DNA of 64,000 nt from an uncultured Verrucomicrobia subdivision 3 bacterium (GTDB lineage: Bacteria; Verrucomicrobiota; Verrucomicrobiia; Limisphaerales; UBA11358): NCBI GenBank assembly GCA_903858275.1, contig CAIOIC010000023.1, positions 52,343 to 116,342 of the forward strand, in the 5' to 3' direction. The translations under genes were made by a program, and so were the position numbers. Shown here in pieces: positions 8,449 through 16,856 of this stretch (the stretch's first letter is position 1; each line of letters begins with the position of its first letter). The notes beneath the pieces were generated by a model that was not told where the DNA came from, did no database searches, and was given only the letters and a program-made list of their open reading frames with translations.

Positions 8449-9351
8449 ATGAAATCATCGGCGGAAGCATTTGTCTCAACGACCGGCGCGGAAAGAAATC
8501 TCGCGGCGGTTTTGGCGGATTTGATCAAGGCGCGGCTCACCGCGTTGGTGCTGCTTACCACCTTCGTGGGCTTTTACCTTGGCGAACGCGGAACGGTAAA
8601 TTTTCTGCTGATGTTTCACGCGCTGTTCGGCACGGCGCTCGTCGCGTCCGGCGCGGCGGCGTTGAACCAGTGGCTCGAACGCGACTACGATGCGAAGATG
8701 CGCCGCACTGTCAGTCGCCCACTGCCGAGCGGACGTTTGCAGCCGGTAACAGCGGCGATTTTCGGCGGCGCATGCTCGGTGATGGGGCTGATTTATCTGG
8801 CCGTTTTGGTGAATCCGCTCACGAGTGTTGTCGGTGCGGTCACTTCCGTCAGTTATCTTTTCATTTACACGCCGCTCAAGCGCGTGACTTGGGTGAATAC
8901 GCTCGTCGGCGCGATTCCCGGCGCTTTACCACCGCTAATGGGTTGGACGGCGGCGCGGAATGAATTGAGCGGCGAAGGCTGGGCGCTATTTGCCATCTTG
9001 GCGTTCTGGCAGATTCCACATTTCATGGCCATCGCCTGGCTGTATCGGGATGAATATGCCAAAGCCGGCTTTGTCATGCTGCCCAACGTTGAGTCAGGAG
9101 GCAGTCGCACAGCGCAACAGGCGGTGAGCAACACCATTGCCCTCCTGCTGGCGAGTTTGTGTCCGTTTGCCTTCGGGCTGAATGGAAAAGTTTATCTCGC
9201 CGTCGCGCTTGTGCTTGGTGCGGGATATTTTTTCTGCGCGGTTCGCTTCGCGCGGCAATTGACGGCGCCGCGGGCGCGCCAGTTGTTTCTGGCGTCCATC
9301 ATTTACCTGCCGCTGCTGATCGCGGCGCTGGTCGGCAACAAAGTGAAATAA
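8449..9351 (+). CDS. ctaB: Protoheme IX farnesyltransferase (heme O synthase)
   Basis: A 300-residue UbiA-superfamily membrane prenyltransferase that attaches the farnesyl group to heme B, making heme O for the oxidase encoded downstream. The catalytic segment NQWLERDYDAKMRRTVSRP contains the aspartates and the RT..RPL signature of CtaB/CyoE. The second Asp-rich loop is represented by FMAIAWLYRDEYAKAGFVMLP. About nine hydrophobic helices are visible. It is followed after 6 bases by ctaD. No ctaA (heme A synthase) lies in the window, so whether the enzyme uses heme O or A is unresolved here. Confidence 0.95.
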   Translation: MKSSAEAFVSTTGAERNLAAVLADLIKARLTALVLLTTFVGFYLGERGTVNFLLMFHALFGTALVASGAAALNQWLERDYDAKMRRTVSRPLPSGRLQPVTAAIFGGACSVMGLIYLAVLVNPLTSVVGAVTSVSYLFIYTPLKRVTWVNTLVGAIPGALPPLMGWTAARNELSGEGWALFAILAFWQIPHFMAIAWLYRDEYAKAGFVMLPNVESGGSRTAQQAVSNTIALLLASLCPFAFGLNGKVYLAVALVLGAGYFFCAVRFARQLTAPRARQLFLASIIYLPLLIAALVGNKVK

Positions 9352-9357
9352 GATTCT

Positions 9358-11229
9358 ATGCAGGCAAACGTCCAACAATTCCCGCCGTTCCGTGAAATTT
9401 CCGCTCCAGACGCGCACGGCGGGCACGGCCACCATGAACATCCGGAGCTGAATTTCTGGCAGAAATACATTTTCTCCACCGACCACAAGGTCATCGGCAT
9501 TCAATACGGTTTCATGTCGCTGCTCTTCATGCTGTTTGGATTCTTCCTGATGCTGCTCATGCGCTGGCAGATTGCGCATCCGGGCGTGCCGGTGCCGGTG
9601 TTCGGCCCGCTGCTCGAAAAAATCCTCGGCCAGCCGGCGGCGCACGGCGCGATTTCGCCAGATTTATATAATTCCTTCGGCGCGATGCACGGCACGATCA
9701 TGGTGTTTCTGGGCGTGGTGCCGCTGGCGTTCGCGGCCTTCGGCAACTACGTCACGCCGCTGATGATCGGGGCGCCGGACATGGCGTTTCCCAAGCTGAA
9801 CATGGCGAGCTTCCACGCGTTTTTCCTCGGCGGCGTGGTGATGCTGGTGAGTTTTTTCATCCCCGGCGGCGCGGCGCAGGCGGGCTGGACTTCGTATTCG
9901 CCGCTGGCGACGACCATTCCGACGCACGGCCAGGCGTTCTGGCTGGTGGGCATGGTTTTGCTCATCACCTCGTCGCTGCTCGGCGCGGTGAATTTTATTG
10001 CGACCATCATCCAACTGCGCGCGCCCGGCATGACCTGGATGCGGATGCCGTTTTTCGTCTGGGCGCAGTTTGTCACGGCGTTCATCTTATTGCTGGCGTT
10101 TCCGCCGCTCGAAGCAGCCGGGGTTTTGCAGCTGATGGACAATGTCGCCGGCACGAGCTTCTTCCTGCCCACCGGTCTGGCGGTCGGCGGCCAGCTGGCC
10201 GAACGCAGCGGCGGCGGCAGCCCGCTGCTGTGGCAGCATTTGTTCTGGTTTCTGGGCCATCCGGAAGTTTACGTTTTGATCCTGCCGGCGATGGGCATCG
10301 TGGCCGAAATCATCGCCAACAACACGCGCAAGCCGCTGTGGGGTTACAAATCCTTGGTGTATTCCGCGCTGTTCGTGGGCTTCCTGTCATTCATCGTCTG
10401 GGCGCACCATATGTATCTGACCGGCATGGGTCAGAAAATCGCCACGTTTTTCCAGGCGACGACGATGATCATCTCGATTCCATCGGTCATCATTTTGACG
10501 TGCATGTTTCTGTCGCTTTGGGGCGGCTCCATCCGCATCAACACGCCGATGCTGTTTGCGCTGGGATTTTTGCCGATGTTCGGCATCGGGGGCCTCACCG
10601 GCCTGCCGCTCGGCCTCGCGGCGACGGATTTGTATCTGCACGACACCTATTACATCATCGCGCACTTCCATTACGTCGTTGCGCCGGGGACGATTTTTGC
10701 GCTGTTTGCCGGCGTGTATTTCTGGTTCCCGAAAATGACCGGGCGACGCATGAGCGAATTCTGGGGCCGCGTGCATTTCTGGTGCTCGCTCACGTTCATG
10801 AACATCGTGTTCATGCCGATGTTCGCGCAAGGCATCAAGGGCATGCTGCGTCGCATGAGCGATGGCGGGGTGAACTACGCCGCTTCCCGCGTGCCGAACG
10901 CCATTGACGCCCTGCCCGGCAGCGTGATGCAATTAAACGGCTGGATTCTCTGGGCCGCCATCGCGCTGGGCATTGCGCAAATACCATTCATCATCAATCT
11001 ATTTTGGAGCATCAGCCACGGCGAAAAAGTGAACAGCGACAATCCCTGGAACGCGACCACGCTGGACTGGCGGACGCCCACGCCGCCGCCCCACGGGAAC
11101 TTTACCCACGAGCCGCAGGTCGTTCGCGGACCTTACGAATACAGCGCGCCCGGCCACGCCACAGATTTTACGCCACAGGATGAAGCGGGAAGTGCTTCCG
11201 CGCCGAAACCCCCAACCGCGCACCACTGA
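9358..11229 (+). CDS. ctaD: Cytochrome c oxidase subunit I (A-type fold, K-channel lysine absent)
   Basis: A 623-residue heme-copper oxidase subunit with about 12 membrane helices. It reduces O2 to water at the heme a3-CuB site. Ligands are present: His111 (AMHGT), CuB His301 with Glu303 and cross-link Tyr305 (GHPEVY), His350/His351 (WAHHMY), and His436/His438 (IIAHFHY). The D-channel entrance GAPDMAFPKLN (Asp141) is intact. The K-channel is not: where other A-type enzymes have PTG(V/I)K, this one has PSVII (375-379), so the Lys position is Ile379; the Ser and His of GIISH are Ala316-Glu317. Residues about 565-623 form a soluble Pro/His-rich tail. Function as an oxidase is secure; pump behaviour is not. 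Confidence 0.96.
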   Translation: MQANVQQFPPFREISAPDAHGGHGHHEHPELNFWQKYIFSTDHKVIGIQYGFMSLLFMLFGFFLMLLMRWQIAHPGVPVPVFGPLLEKILGQPAAHGAISPDLYNSFGAMHGTIMVFLGVVPLAFAAFGNYVTPLMIGAPDMAFPKLNMASFHAFFLGGVVMLVSFFIPGGAAQAGWTSYSPLATTIPTHGQAFWLVGMVLLITSSLLGAVNFIATIIQLRAPGMTWMRMPFFVWAQFVTAFILLLAFPPLEAAGVLQLMDNVAGTSFFLPTGLAVGGQLAERSGGGSPLLWQHLFWFLGHPEVYVLILPAMGIVAEIIANNTRKPLWGYKSLVYSALFVGFLSFIVWAHHMYLTGMGQKIATFFQATTMIISIPSVIILTCMFLSLWGGSIRINTPMLFALGFLPMFGIGGLTGLPLGLAATDLYLHDTYYIIAHFHYVVAPGTIFALFAGVYFWFPKMTGRRMSEFWGRVHFWCSLTFMNIVFMPMFAQGIKGMLRRMSDGGVNYAASRVPNAIDALPGSVMQLNGWILWAAIALGIAQIPFIINLFWSISHGEKVNSDNPWNATTLDWRTPTPPPHGNFTHEPQVVRGPYEYSAPGHATDFTPQDEAGSASAPKPPTAHH

Positions 11230-11235
11230 TTTTCC

Positions 11236-12039
11236 ATGGAAATTCCCTACACAGTTCAAAACCGGCCGGACACCGGCATATACAACGCCAAGCTCGGCGT
11301 CTGGCTGTTTCTCGCGTCGGAAGTGATGCTCTTCGGCGGGCTTTTTTCCGCCTACGTTCTGCTGCGCGTGGGCGCCGCGCCCGGCGACTGGCCGCACGGC
11401 TGGCTCAATGTCACGCTCGGCACCGTCAACACCCTGCTGCTGGCGCTCTCCGCCATCACCACACTGCTGGCTTGGGCCGCGTGCAAAGTGCGCGAGTTCG
11501 GAAAATTCAAATTCTTCCACGCCTGCACCATTCTGCTGGCGCTGACCTTTCTTGGAATTAAAAGCTACGAATACCACGACAAGCTGACGCACTACGAAGC
11601 CCAATTGACCAACGGCAAGTTCGCCGACGGCCACTTCGTGAAAGAATCCAAGGACTTCAATCTCGCGAAGAAAACCGGCACCATCACCCTTCATGGCCAC
11701 ATCGTCGAAGACCGCAAGGAATTGGTGGATTTGCGCAGCCCGGTAGCCAAGGCGGCCAAACATGAGGAAATCACCATTGCCGCGACGGACATCAAAAAAT
11801 TGGGCAACTACGGCCCGGCGCACAACACTTTCACGGCAATTTATTTCACGCTGACCGGCCTGCACGCGCTGCACATCCTCGGCGGCACGCTGGTGATTTT
11901 CTATTTATGGGGACCGGGCAGCCGGATGTGGAAGACGGATCCCGAACGCTTCACCAACCGCATCGAAGTCTCCGGCCTGTTCTGGCATTTTGTGGACCTC
12001 GTGTGGATATTCCTGTTCCCGGTGCTATACTTAACCTGA
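11236..12039 (+). CDS. ctaE: Cytochrome c oxidase subunit III
   Basis: A 267-residue membrane subunit. N-terminal helices read LGVWLFLASEVMLFGGLFSAY (the conserved Glu of the F.(A/S)SE motif is present), then VNTLLLALSAITTLLAW and a third helix ending in GIKSYEY. The last two helices contain FTLTGLHALHILGGTLVIF and FWHFVDLVWIFLFPVLYL, both hallmarks of subunit III. Between helices 3 and 4 there is a hydrophilic segment of roughly 80 residues (about 118-195) that is much longer than in mitochondrial or proteobacterial homologues and has no feature I recognise. The gene follows ctaD by 6 bases. Confidence 0.94.
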   Translation: MEIPYTVQNRPDTGIYNAKLGVWLFLASEVMLFGGLFSAYVLLRVGAAPGDWPHGWLNVTLGTVNTLLLALSAITTLLAWAACKVREFGKFKFFHACTILLALTFLGIKSYEYHDKLTHYEAQLTNGKFADGHFVKESKDFNLAKKTGTITLHGHIVEDRKELVDLRSPVAKAAKHEEITIAATDIKKLGNYGPAHNTFTAIYFTLTGLHALHILGGTLVIFYLWGPGSRMWKTDPERFTNRIEVSGLFWHFVDLVWIFLFPVLYLT

Positions 12040-12046
12040 TCTTTCT

Positions 12047-12370
12047 ATGAGCGAATCCGAAAAGCCCGTCTCTCTGCAAAGCTACTTCCGCCTCTGCGCG
12101 GTGGTGTTTCTCGTTGTCGTCTGCACCACATCGGCGATGATTGGGACGTCATTTTCGCACCTTGGTGAAGGCTGGACGCTGAAGGTTACGCTCATCCTCG
12201 CCATTGCGGTGGTGAACGCCTTCCTCGTGGCCGGCTATCTGATGCATTTGTTGTCTGAAAAGAAACTCATATACACCGTGCTGGGATTTACCGCGTTCTT
12301 TTTCATTGGTCTTCTAGGCCTGACGGTCTGGGCCACGAACGGTTTTCCGCCCGGCACCGTTTCACACTGA
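12047..12370 (+). CDS. Cytochrome c oxidase subunit IV family protein
   Basis: A 107-residue protein with three predicted membrane helices: AVVFLVVVCTTSAMIG, VTLILAIAVVNAFLVAGYLMHL and VLGFTAFFFIGLLGLTVW. The AxxNAFLVAGYLMHL segment is the pattern of the bacterial COX4 family (CtaF/CyoD-like), small subunits that stabilise the oxidase. It ends TNGFPPGTVSH. Position between ctaE and the small genes supports the call. Confidence 0.85.
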   Translation: MSESEKPVSLQSYFRLCAVVFLVVVCTTSAMIGTSFSHLGEGWTLKVTLILAIAVVNAFLVAGYLMHLLSEKKLIYTVLGFTAFFFIGLLGLTVWATNGFPPGTVSH

Positions 12371-12377
12371 ACAAGTT

Positions 12378-12563
12378 ATGTCGCTCAAAGCCTTTCATCT
12401 TATTTTTGTCACACTGTTCACGGCGTTGTCGTTCGGTTGCGCGGCGTGGGCGTTTCAATCTGGCAGTGTGCTTTGGGGCGTGACGGCGGTGGTTGCCGGC
12501 ATATTCGTCATCATTTATGGTGTTTATTTCCTGAAGAAACTCAAAAGTGTCAGCTACCTGTGA
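12378..12563 (+). CDS. Small two-helix membrane protein of the oxidase operon
   Basis: A 61-residue ORF with two hydrophobic helices (FHLIFVTLFTALSFGCAAWAF and LWGVTAVVAGIFVIIYGVYFL) and a basic C-terminus (KKLKSVSYL). It starts 7 bases after the COX4-like gene, and its TGA overlaps the GTG of the next gene, so translation is probably coupled. No named family recognised. Its place in the operon suggests an accessory subunit or assembly factor (inference). Confidence 0.75.
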   Translation: MSLKAFHLIFVTLFTALSFGCAAWAFQSGSVLWGVTAVVAGIFVIIYGVYFLKKLKSVSYL

Positions 12564-12811
12564 AATCGCTCTGCACCATTTTTATTTTTGCCCTCGCCAC
12601 ATTCGCTCCGGCGAACGTCTTCGCCTGCGCCGCATGCTACGGCGGGGCTATTGATTCGCCGATGGCTGACGGCATGAACTGGGCCATCCTCACGCTCGGT
12701 GCAGTCATCACCACGGTGCTCGGCGCGTTCCTGACTTTTTTGATCTACGCCATCCGCAAAAGCGAGGCGCTTACCGCCGCCGCTGAACAGAAAAATTCTT
12801 TGAAGCCTTAA
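12560..12811 (+). CDS. Small membrane protein with signal peptide and CAACYGG motif
   Basis: An 83-residue product from a GTG at 12560 that overlaps the preceding TGA by GTGA; starts further upstream only run inside the previous gene. It has a signal-like N-terminus (LCTIFIFALATFAPANVFA), then CAACYGG with two cysteines two residues apart, and one membrane helix (WAILTLGAVITTVLGAFLTFLIY) with a charged cytoplasmic tail. The cysteine pair just outside the membrane suggests a redox or copper role in oxidase assembly, but this is inference from position. It ends 4 bases before ctaC. Confidence 0.7.
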   Translation: MKSLCTIFIFALATFAPANVFACAACYGGAIDSPMADGMNWAILTLGAVITTVLGAFLTFLIYAIRKSEALTAAAEQKNSLKP

Positions 12812-12815
12812 AAGT

Positions 12816-13589
12816 ATGAAAGACTGGTTTGCCTATAAAGTTCTCCGCCTCCCGGAGTTGGCCTCCACCAATGGCCAAGCCGTGGACAACCTGATGGTTT
12901 ACCTCCACTGGCTGATGCTCGTGCTGCTCGCCGGCTGGAGTATCTACTTTGCCTACGTGCTCTGGCGGTTCAACGCCGCGCGCCATCAGAAGGCCAGTTA
13001 CGAAGGCTCTACGAGCAAGGTGCCCGGCTACGTTGAACTGGCCATCGTCGGTGTGGAAGCGGTGCTGCTTATCGGCGTGGCGGTGCCGATCTGGGCGAAA
13101 AACGTGGATAATTTCCCCAAACCGGAAGAAGCGACCGTCATGCAAATCATGGCGCAGCAATTCGCGTGGAACGCCCGTTATCCCGGAGCGGATGGGAAAT
13201 TCGGCCGTCAGGACATGAAGCTCATCGCGGAGAACAACATCTTTGGCGTGGATTCCGCCGACGCAAACGGCAAGGATGACGTGCAGGTCTTCAATGAGAT
13301 GCACGTTCCCGTCAGCAAGCCGGTGCTGATTTATTTGAGTTCCAAGGATGTCATCCACTCCATCAAGCTTGTCGCCATGCGGGTGACGCAGGACGCCATT
13401 CCCGGCTTACGAATACCATTTACCTTCACCCCCACGAAGATTGGCCGTTACCAGATTGAGTGCGCCCAGCTCTGCGGCAACGGTCACGCGGCGATGGCCG
13501 GCGGGTTCATCGTGGTGGACAGCAAGGCGGACTACGAGAAGTGGCTCGCGGCCAAATCCGGTTCGGCTGTTCCGCAGAGCTTCGAGTGA
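12816..13589 (+). CDS. ctaC: Cytochrome c oxidase subunit II (CuA)
   Basis: A 257-residue subunit that accepts electrons from cytochrome c through a binuclear CuA centre. Two N-terminal helices (MVYLHWLMLVLLAGWSIYF and ELAIVGVEAVLLIGVAVPIW) precede the periplasmic cupredoxin domain. CuA ligands are visible: His181 in VIHSIKL, then Cys216, Cys220, His224 and Met227 in CAQLCGNGHAAM. The usual Glu between the cysteines is Gln218; its backbone carbonyl is the ligand, so this is tolerable. QDAIPG is intact. There is no C-terminal cytochrome c domain. Being last in the operon, after subunits I and III, is an unusual order. The stop is 20 bases from a convergent gene. Confidence 0.95.
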   Translation: MKDWFAYKVLRLPELASTNGQAVDNLMVYLHWLMLVLLAGWSIYFAYVLWRFNAARHQKASYEGSTSKVPGYVELAIVGVEAVLLIGVAVPIWAKNVDNFPKPEEATVMQIMAQQFAWNARYPGADGKFGRQDMKLIAENNIFGVDSADANGKDDVQVFNEMHVPVSKPVLIYLSSKDVIHSIKLVAMRVTQDAIPGLRIPFTFTPTKIGRYQIECAQLCGNGHAAMAGGFIVVDSKADYEKWLAAKSGSAVPQSFE

Positions 13590-13608
13590 TATTTCAAGAG
13601 AAATCCGC

Positions 13609-15498
13609 TCACCAGCGTTGGCGGTCGGCCAGAAAAAGACCGGAGAGCAGGCTTTCCTCCGGGAAATTGCGCAGCGGAAAACCGGCGGGAAGCTGGTTCG
13701 CCGCGAGCGTTTTATAAACAAAGTTTCCCCAGCTATCCACGCCGCCTTGAAGACATTCGCTGAATAATTTTGCATCGAGCGTGTAGAGCGTCAGATACAG
13801 CCCGCTGACATGCTTCGTGTTGTCGTTGAGTTGGAAAAATTCATAATTCGAATTATAGGTCGTCCACGTGCACTGACGGTTCCCATACCACGCAACCGCC
13901 CAAGGGATGTCGCTCATCAGCAATTCGTCTTTGTGCGTCCAGCCGGCGATTTTCTGCACGTCCGGCGGATAGTAAGGAGGGTAGGCCAGCGGCGGTGATT
14001 TGGGTGGCAAAAAAATGGCGATGAGTGGCTGGCACGCGAGCAACAGCATCAGGACAATGGCCCAGTAACGCACCTGCAAGGATGGCAGATTCACCTGCTC
14101 CAGTAATTTTAAAAATGATGCCACCCCAAAAATCGCCACCAGCGGTGTGAGTAGGACGAACAAATTTTCCGAATTTATTTCCGGCGAATAATCGGACAAC
14201 TTGGTTCGGCCCACCGCCTGTGCGATGAAGAACACGCACAGGCAGCCCATCGTGAAATAGCGCATTCGCCGGGCAGTGACATTGCGCAAACCCAGCAGCA
14301 AGCCGGAAAAAAACAAAATTCCCATCCATCCGCCACCAAACCGCAACAGCTCGCCCTGAAACAGGGCGCGCGTGTTTTCCAGAAACTTGCGGAGATATGG
14401 CATCACCCAATACGCCGAGGTCATGTCAGGGTTTATCGACTGCATCAGCCGAGAACCCGGAAAGGCAAACGTGCCTTCGGTTACCGCATAGCCCGCCGTG
14501 CCGAAAAAGGTGCCGCTCACCGTTAGGTTGCGGCCAATCCACGGAATAACCACAAACGCAAACGCCAGAAAAGCGGTTATCGCCAGCCCCGGTGAAGGCT
14601 TCGGGCGGGACTGCCAACGTGGCAGAATCAACAGTATTGGCTTCTCGAACTGAAGACAAATCGCCTCACTCTTGGCCGGGCCAAAAATCACCAGAAAGAC
14701 GACCACCGGCGCAATCACCCAACCAAACGAATAGCGCGTCAGCATGCCCACGCCGGTCAACACCCCCGCCAGCACCGCCAGCCACAGTAGCCGTCGGCGG
14801 TCTGGAACTATTGCGCGGCCCAGTTCCTCCACATGGGCCAGACATAGGACCAGCCCCAGAAAAATGACCATCACCAGCATGGTGGACAAGCCGGACACGC
14901 TGAATCTCCACAATAAATCCGCCCCTAGCACCAGCAGCGCCGCCAGCCAGGCAGTCTGCAAATCCAGAATTTTTCTCGCCAGCAGAAAGGTCAGCCACAC
15001 CACCACCAACAGCAACAACTGGTTGAAGATTGCAATGCAAAATTCCGGCTCAAACCGCATGAACCGCCCGCCTTCCGACCAGAATGGTTTTTTCATCTCG
15101 GCCTTCCAGTTGGGCGTCCAGATTTTCATCAACCCCGCCAGCACCACCGGATAAACCGGCGGATTGGCAAGGTCGGGATGCGGACTTTTGATCCTGGAAA
15201 AATCAGCATTTGTAGCCGTCAGATTGCCCAAATGCGCTGCCTGATTGTGTTTGCGAACCAGATAAAGACTGAACGGCCGGATGAAGTCGGTGGAATAACC
15301 CCGGCCTTCCGCCAAATTGCGCGCCAACTGCGCCGCATCCATCGCTTCCGGCGAGTTGAAGTTACGATACGCCGTCAAATCATAAAACCACGCCAGTGCC
15401 ACGACCGCCAACGTCCACACCGCAAACCGCACCCAACGCAACCCTCGGCCGACTTCGACGGCGTGAATAAATGTCTGAATCCGCTCGCGAGTTAACAT
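13609..15498 (-). CDS. GT-C fold membrane glycosyltransferase-like protein (ArnT/GT39-like)
   Basis: About 629 residues with 11-13 hydrophobic helices. The start used is ATG at 15498 (MLTRERIQTF); a TTG two codons earlier is also open. After the first helix comes NSPEAMDAAQLARNLAEGRGYSTDFIRP, the acidic first-loop pattern of GT39/ArnT-like polyprenyl-phosphate-sugar transferases (donor and metal binding). The C-terminal ~110 residues look extracytoplasmic (HKDELLMSDIPWAVAWYG). The gene starts 2 bases after the stop of the sigma-54 regulator, so it is the last gene of the kinase-regulator operon. Acceptor and sugar are unknown; transfer to lipid A, protein or a cell-surface glycan are all possible. 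Confidence 0.65.
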   Translation of the reverse strand: MLTRERIQTFIHAVEVGRGLRWVRFAVWTLAVVALAWFYDLTAYRNFNSPEAMDAAQLARNLAEGRGYSTDFIRPFSLYLVRKHNQAAHLGNLTATNADFSRIKSPHPDLANPPVYPVVLAGLMKIWTPNWKAEMKKPFWSEGGRFMRFEPEFCIAIFNQLLLLVVVWLTFLLARKILDLQTAWLAALLVLGADLLWRFSVSGLSTMLVMVIFLGLVLCLAHVEELGRAIVPDRRRLLWLAVLAGVLTGVGMLTRYSFGWVIAPVVVFLVIFGPAKSEAICLQFEKPILLILPRWQSRPKPSPGLAITAFLAFAFVVIPWIGRNLTVSGTFFGTAGYAVTEGTFAFPGSRLMQSINPDMTSAYWVMPYLRKFLENTRALFQGELLRFGGGWMGILFFSGLLLGLRNVTARRMRYFTMGCLCVFFIAQAVGRTKLSDYSPEINSENLFVLLTPLVAIFGVASFLKLLEQVNLPSLQVRYWAIVLMLLLACQPLIAIFLPPKSPPLAYPPYYPPDVQKIAGWTHKDELLMSDIPWAVAWYGNRQCTWTTYNSNYEFFQLNDNTKHVSGLYLTLYTLDAKLFSECLQGGVDSWGNFVYKTLAANQLPAGFPLRNFPEESLLSGLFLADRQRW

Positions 15499-15500
15499 AA

Positions 15501-16856
15501 TCAAAAACCTTTCAAATGAAATTCGTGCAATTTCCGGTGGAACGTCCGCCGGCTCATGCCGATTTTTTTCGCAGCGTGGGTGCGGTTGCCGTCCGTCTCT
15601 TTCAATGCGCGGATGATCAATTGTTTCTCCGCATCCTTCACTGTCAAAGCTTTTCCTTGCAACAATTTAACTCCGGCCACCGCCCCGCCGCGCACCGACG
15701 GTGGTAAATCTCGCAGCGCCACCCGCTCGCTCCGGCTCAACACCACCGCATGCTCAATCGCCGTGCGCAATTCCCGCACATTCCCAGGCCACGGACAACT
15801 CATCAACGCGGACAGCGCGTCCGCGGTGAAATCATTCACCGCTTTTCCGTTTTCCTTCGCAAATTCACGAAGGAAACTCTGCGCCAGTAGCGGAATGTCG
15901 CCCGTCCGTTCACGCAGCGGCGGCAACTCAATTTCCACCACGCGCAGCCGGAAAAACAAATCCTCACGGAATTTTCCCGCCTTGACCAGTTCTTCCAGAT
16001 TTTTGTTCGTCGCCGCCACCAGCCGGACATCCGCCGTCAAAGTCTTGTTTGACCCCACGCGCTCAAAAGTCCGCTCGCCAAGAAACCGCAGCAGCTTCAC
16101 TTGGATGGCCGCATCAATCTCGCCAATCTCGTCCAGAAACAATGTGCCGCCCTGCGCCTGCTCAAAGCGCCCAATGCGCCGCTCGTGCGCCCCAGTGAAG
16201 GCACCGCGCTCGTGCCCGAACAATTCGCTTTCCAGCAGCGTCGGCGCAAGCGCCGCGCAATGCACCGTCACAAACGGTTGTTTTGCTCGCGGACTCAACT
16301 GGTGCAAGGCTTTTGCAATTAGCTCTTTGCCTGTGCCACTTTCGCCGCCGACCAATACCGTTGCCCGCGTCGGTGCGACCTGCTGGACAACATCAAAAAT
16401 CTCCTTCATCACCGGCGATTCGCCGATGATATTTTCCAGGCCGAATTTGGAATCAAGTTGCTTTCGCAGTGAAACATTTTCCACTTCCAAAGTTTGCTGC
16501 TTCAAGGCGCGGGCAATCCGCATCTCCAATTCATCAATCTGAAAACGGCCTTTGGCAATATAATCATCCGCGCCTTGTTTCATTGCATTCACCGCCAACT
16601 CCTCCGAACCGTAGGCGGTCATCAAGATGCAAATCGGCGGCTTGGGCAAAGATTTGGCCCGTGAAATCAACTTCATGCCGTCTTCGTTCGGCAGCCGGAA
16701 ATCAGTCAGTAACACATCAAAGCTTTCCGACTCCAGAAGATTCATGGCCGCCTGCGCGTCCTCGGCGATATAAACGTCATAGCGCTCGTCGAGCGCCGCG
16801 CGCAAACCTTCGCGCGTCGTCTTCTCGTCATCCACGATGAGCAACGTCGGTTTCAT
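15501..16856 (-). CDS. Sigma-54-dependent response regulator (NtrC family)
   Basis: A 451-residue bacterial enhancer-binding protein. The receiver domain (1-120) has the acidic pair DD at 9-10 and the phosphoacceptor Asp52 (LLTDFRLPNEDG). The AAA+ domain (about 140-370) has Walker A GGESGTGKE, the sigma-54 contact loop GAFTGA, and Walker B GGTLFLDEIGEI. The C-terminal Fis-type helix-turn-helix reads GNRTHAAKKIGMSRRTFHRKL. The start ATG at 16856 places KPTLLIVDDE first; the upstream frame overlaps the kinase gene. The gene overlaps the 3' end of the kinase gene by 29 bases. I found no convincing -24/-12 promoter nearby that would identify its target. Confidence 0.93.
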   Translation of the reverse strand: MKPTLLIVDDEKTTREGLRAALDERYDVYIAEDAQAAMNLLESESFDVLLTDFRLPNEDGMKLISRAKSLPKPPICILMTAYGSEELAVNAMKQGADDYIAKGRFQIDELEMRIARALKQQTLEVENVSLRKQLDSKFGLENIIGESPVMKEIFDVVQQVAPTRATVLVGGESGTGKELIAKALHQLSPRAKQPFVTVHCAALAPTLLESELFGHERGAFTGAHERRIGRFEQAQGGTLFLDEIGEIDAAIQVKLLRFLGERTFERVGSNKTLTADVRLVAATNKNLEELVKAGKFREDLFFRLRVVEIELPPLRERTGDIPLLAQSFLREFAKENGKAVNDFTADALSALMSCPWPGNVRELRTAIEHAVVLSRSERVALRDLPPSVRGGAVAGVKLLQGKALTVKDAEKQLIIRALKETDGNRTHAAKKIGMSRRTFHRKLHEFHLKGF

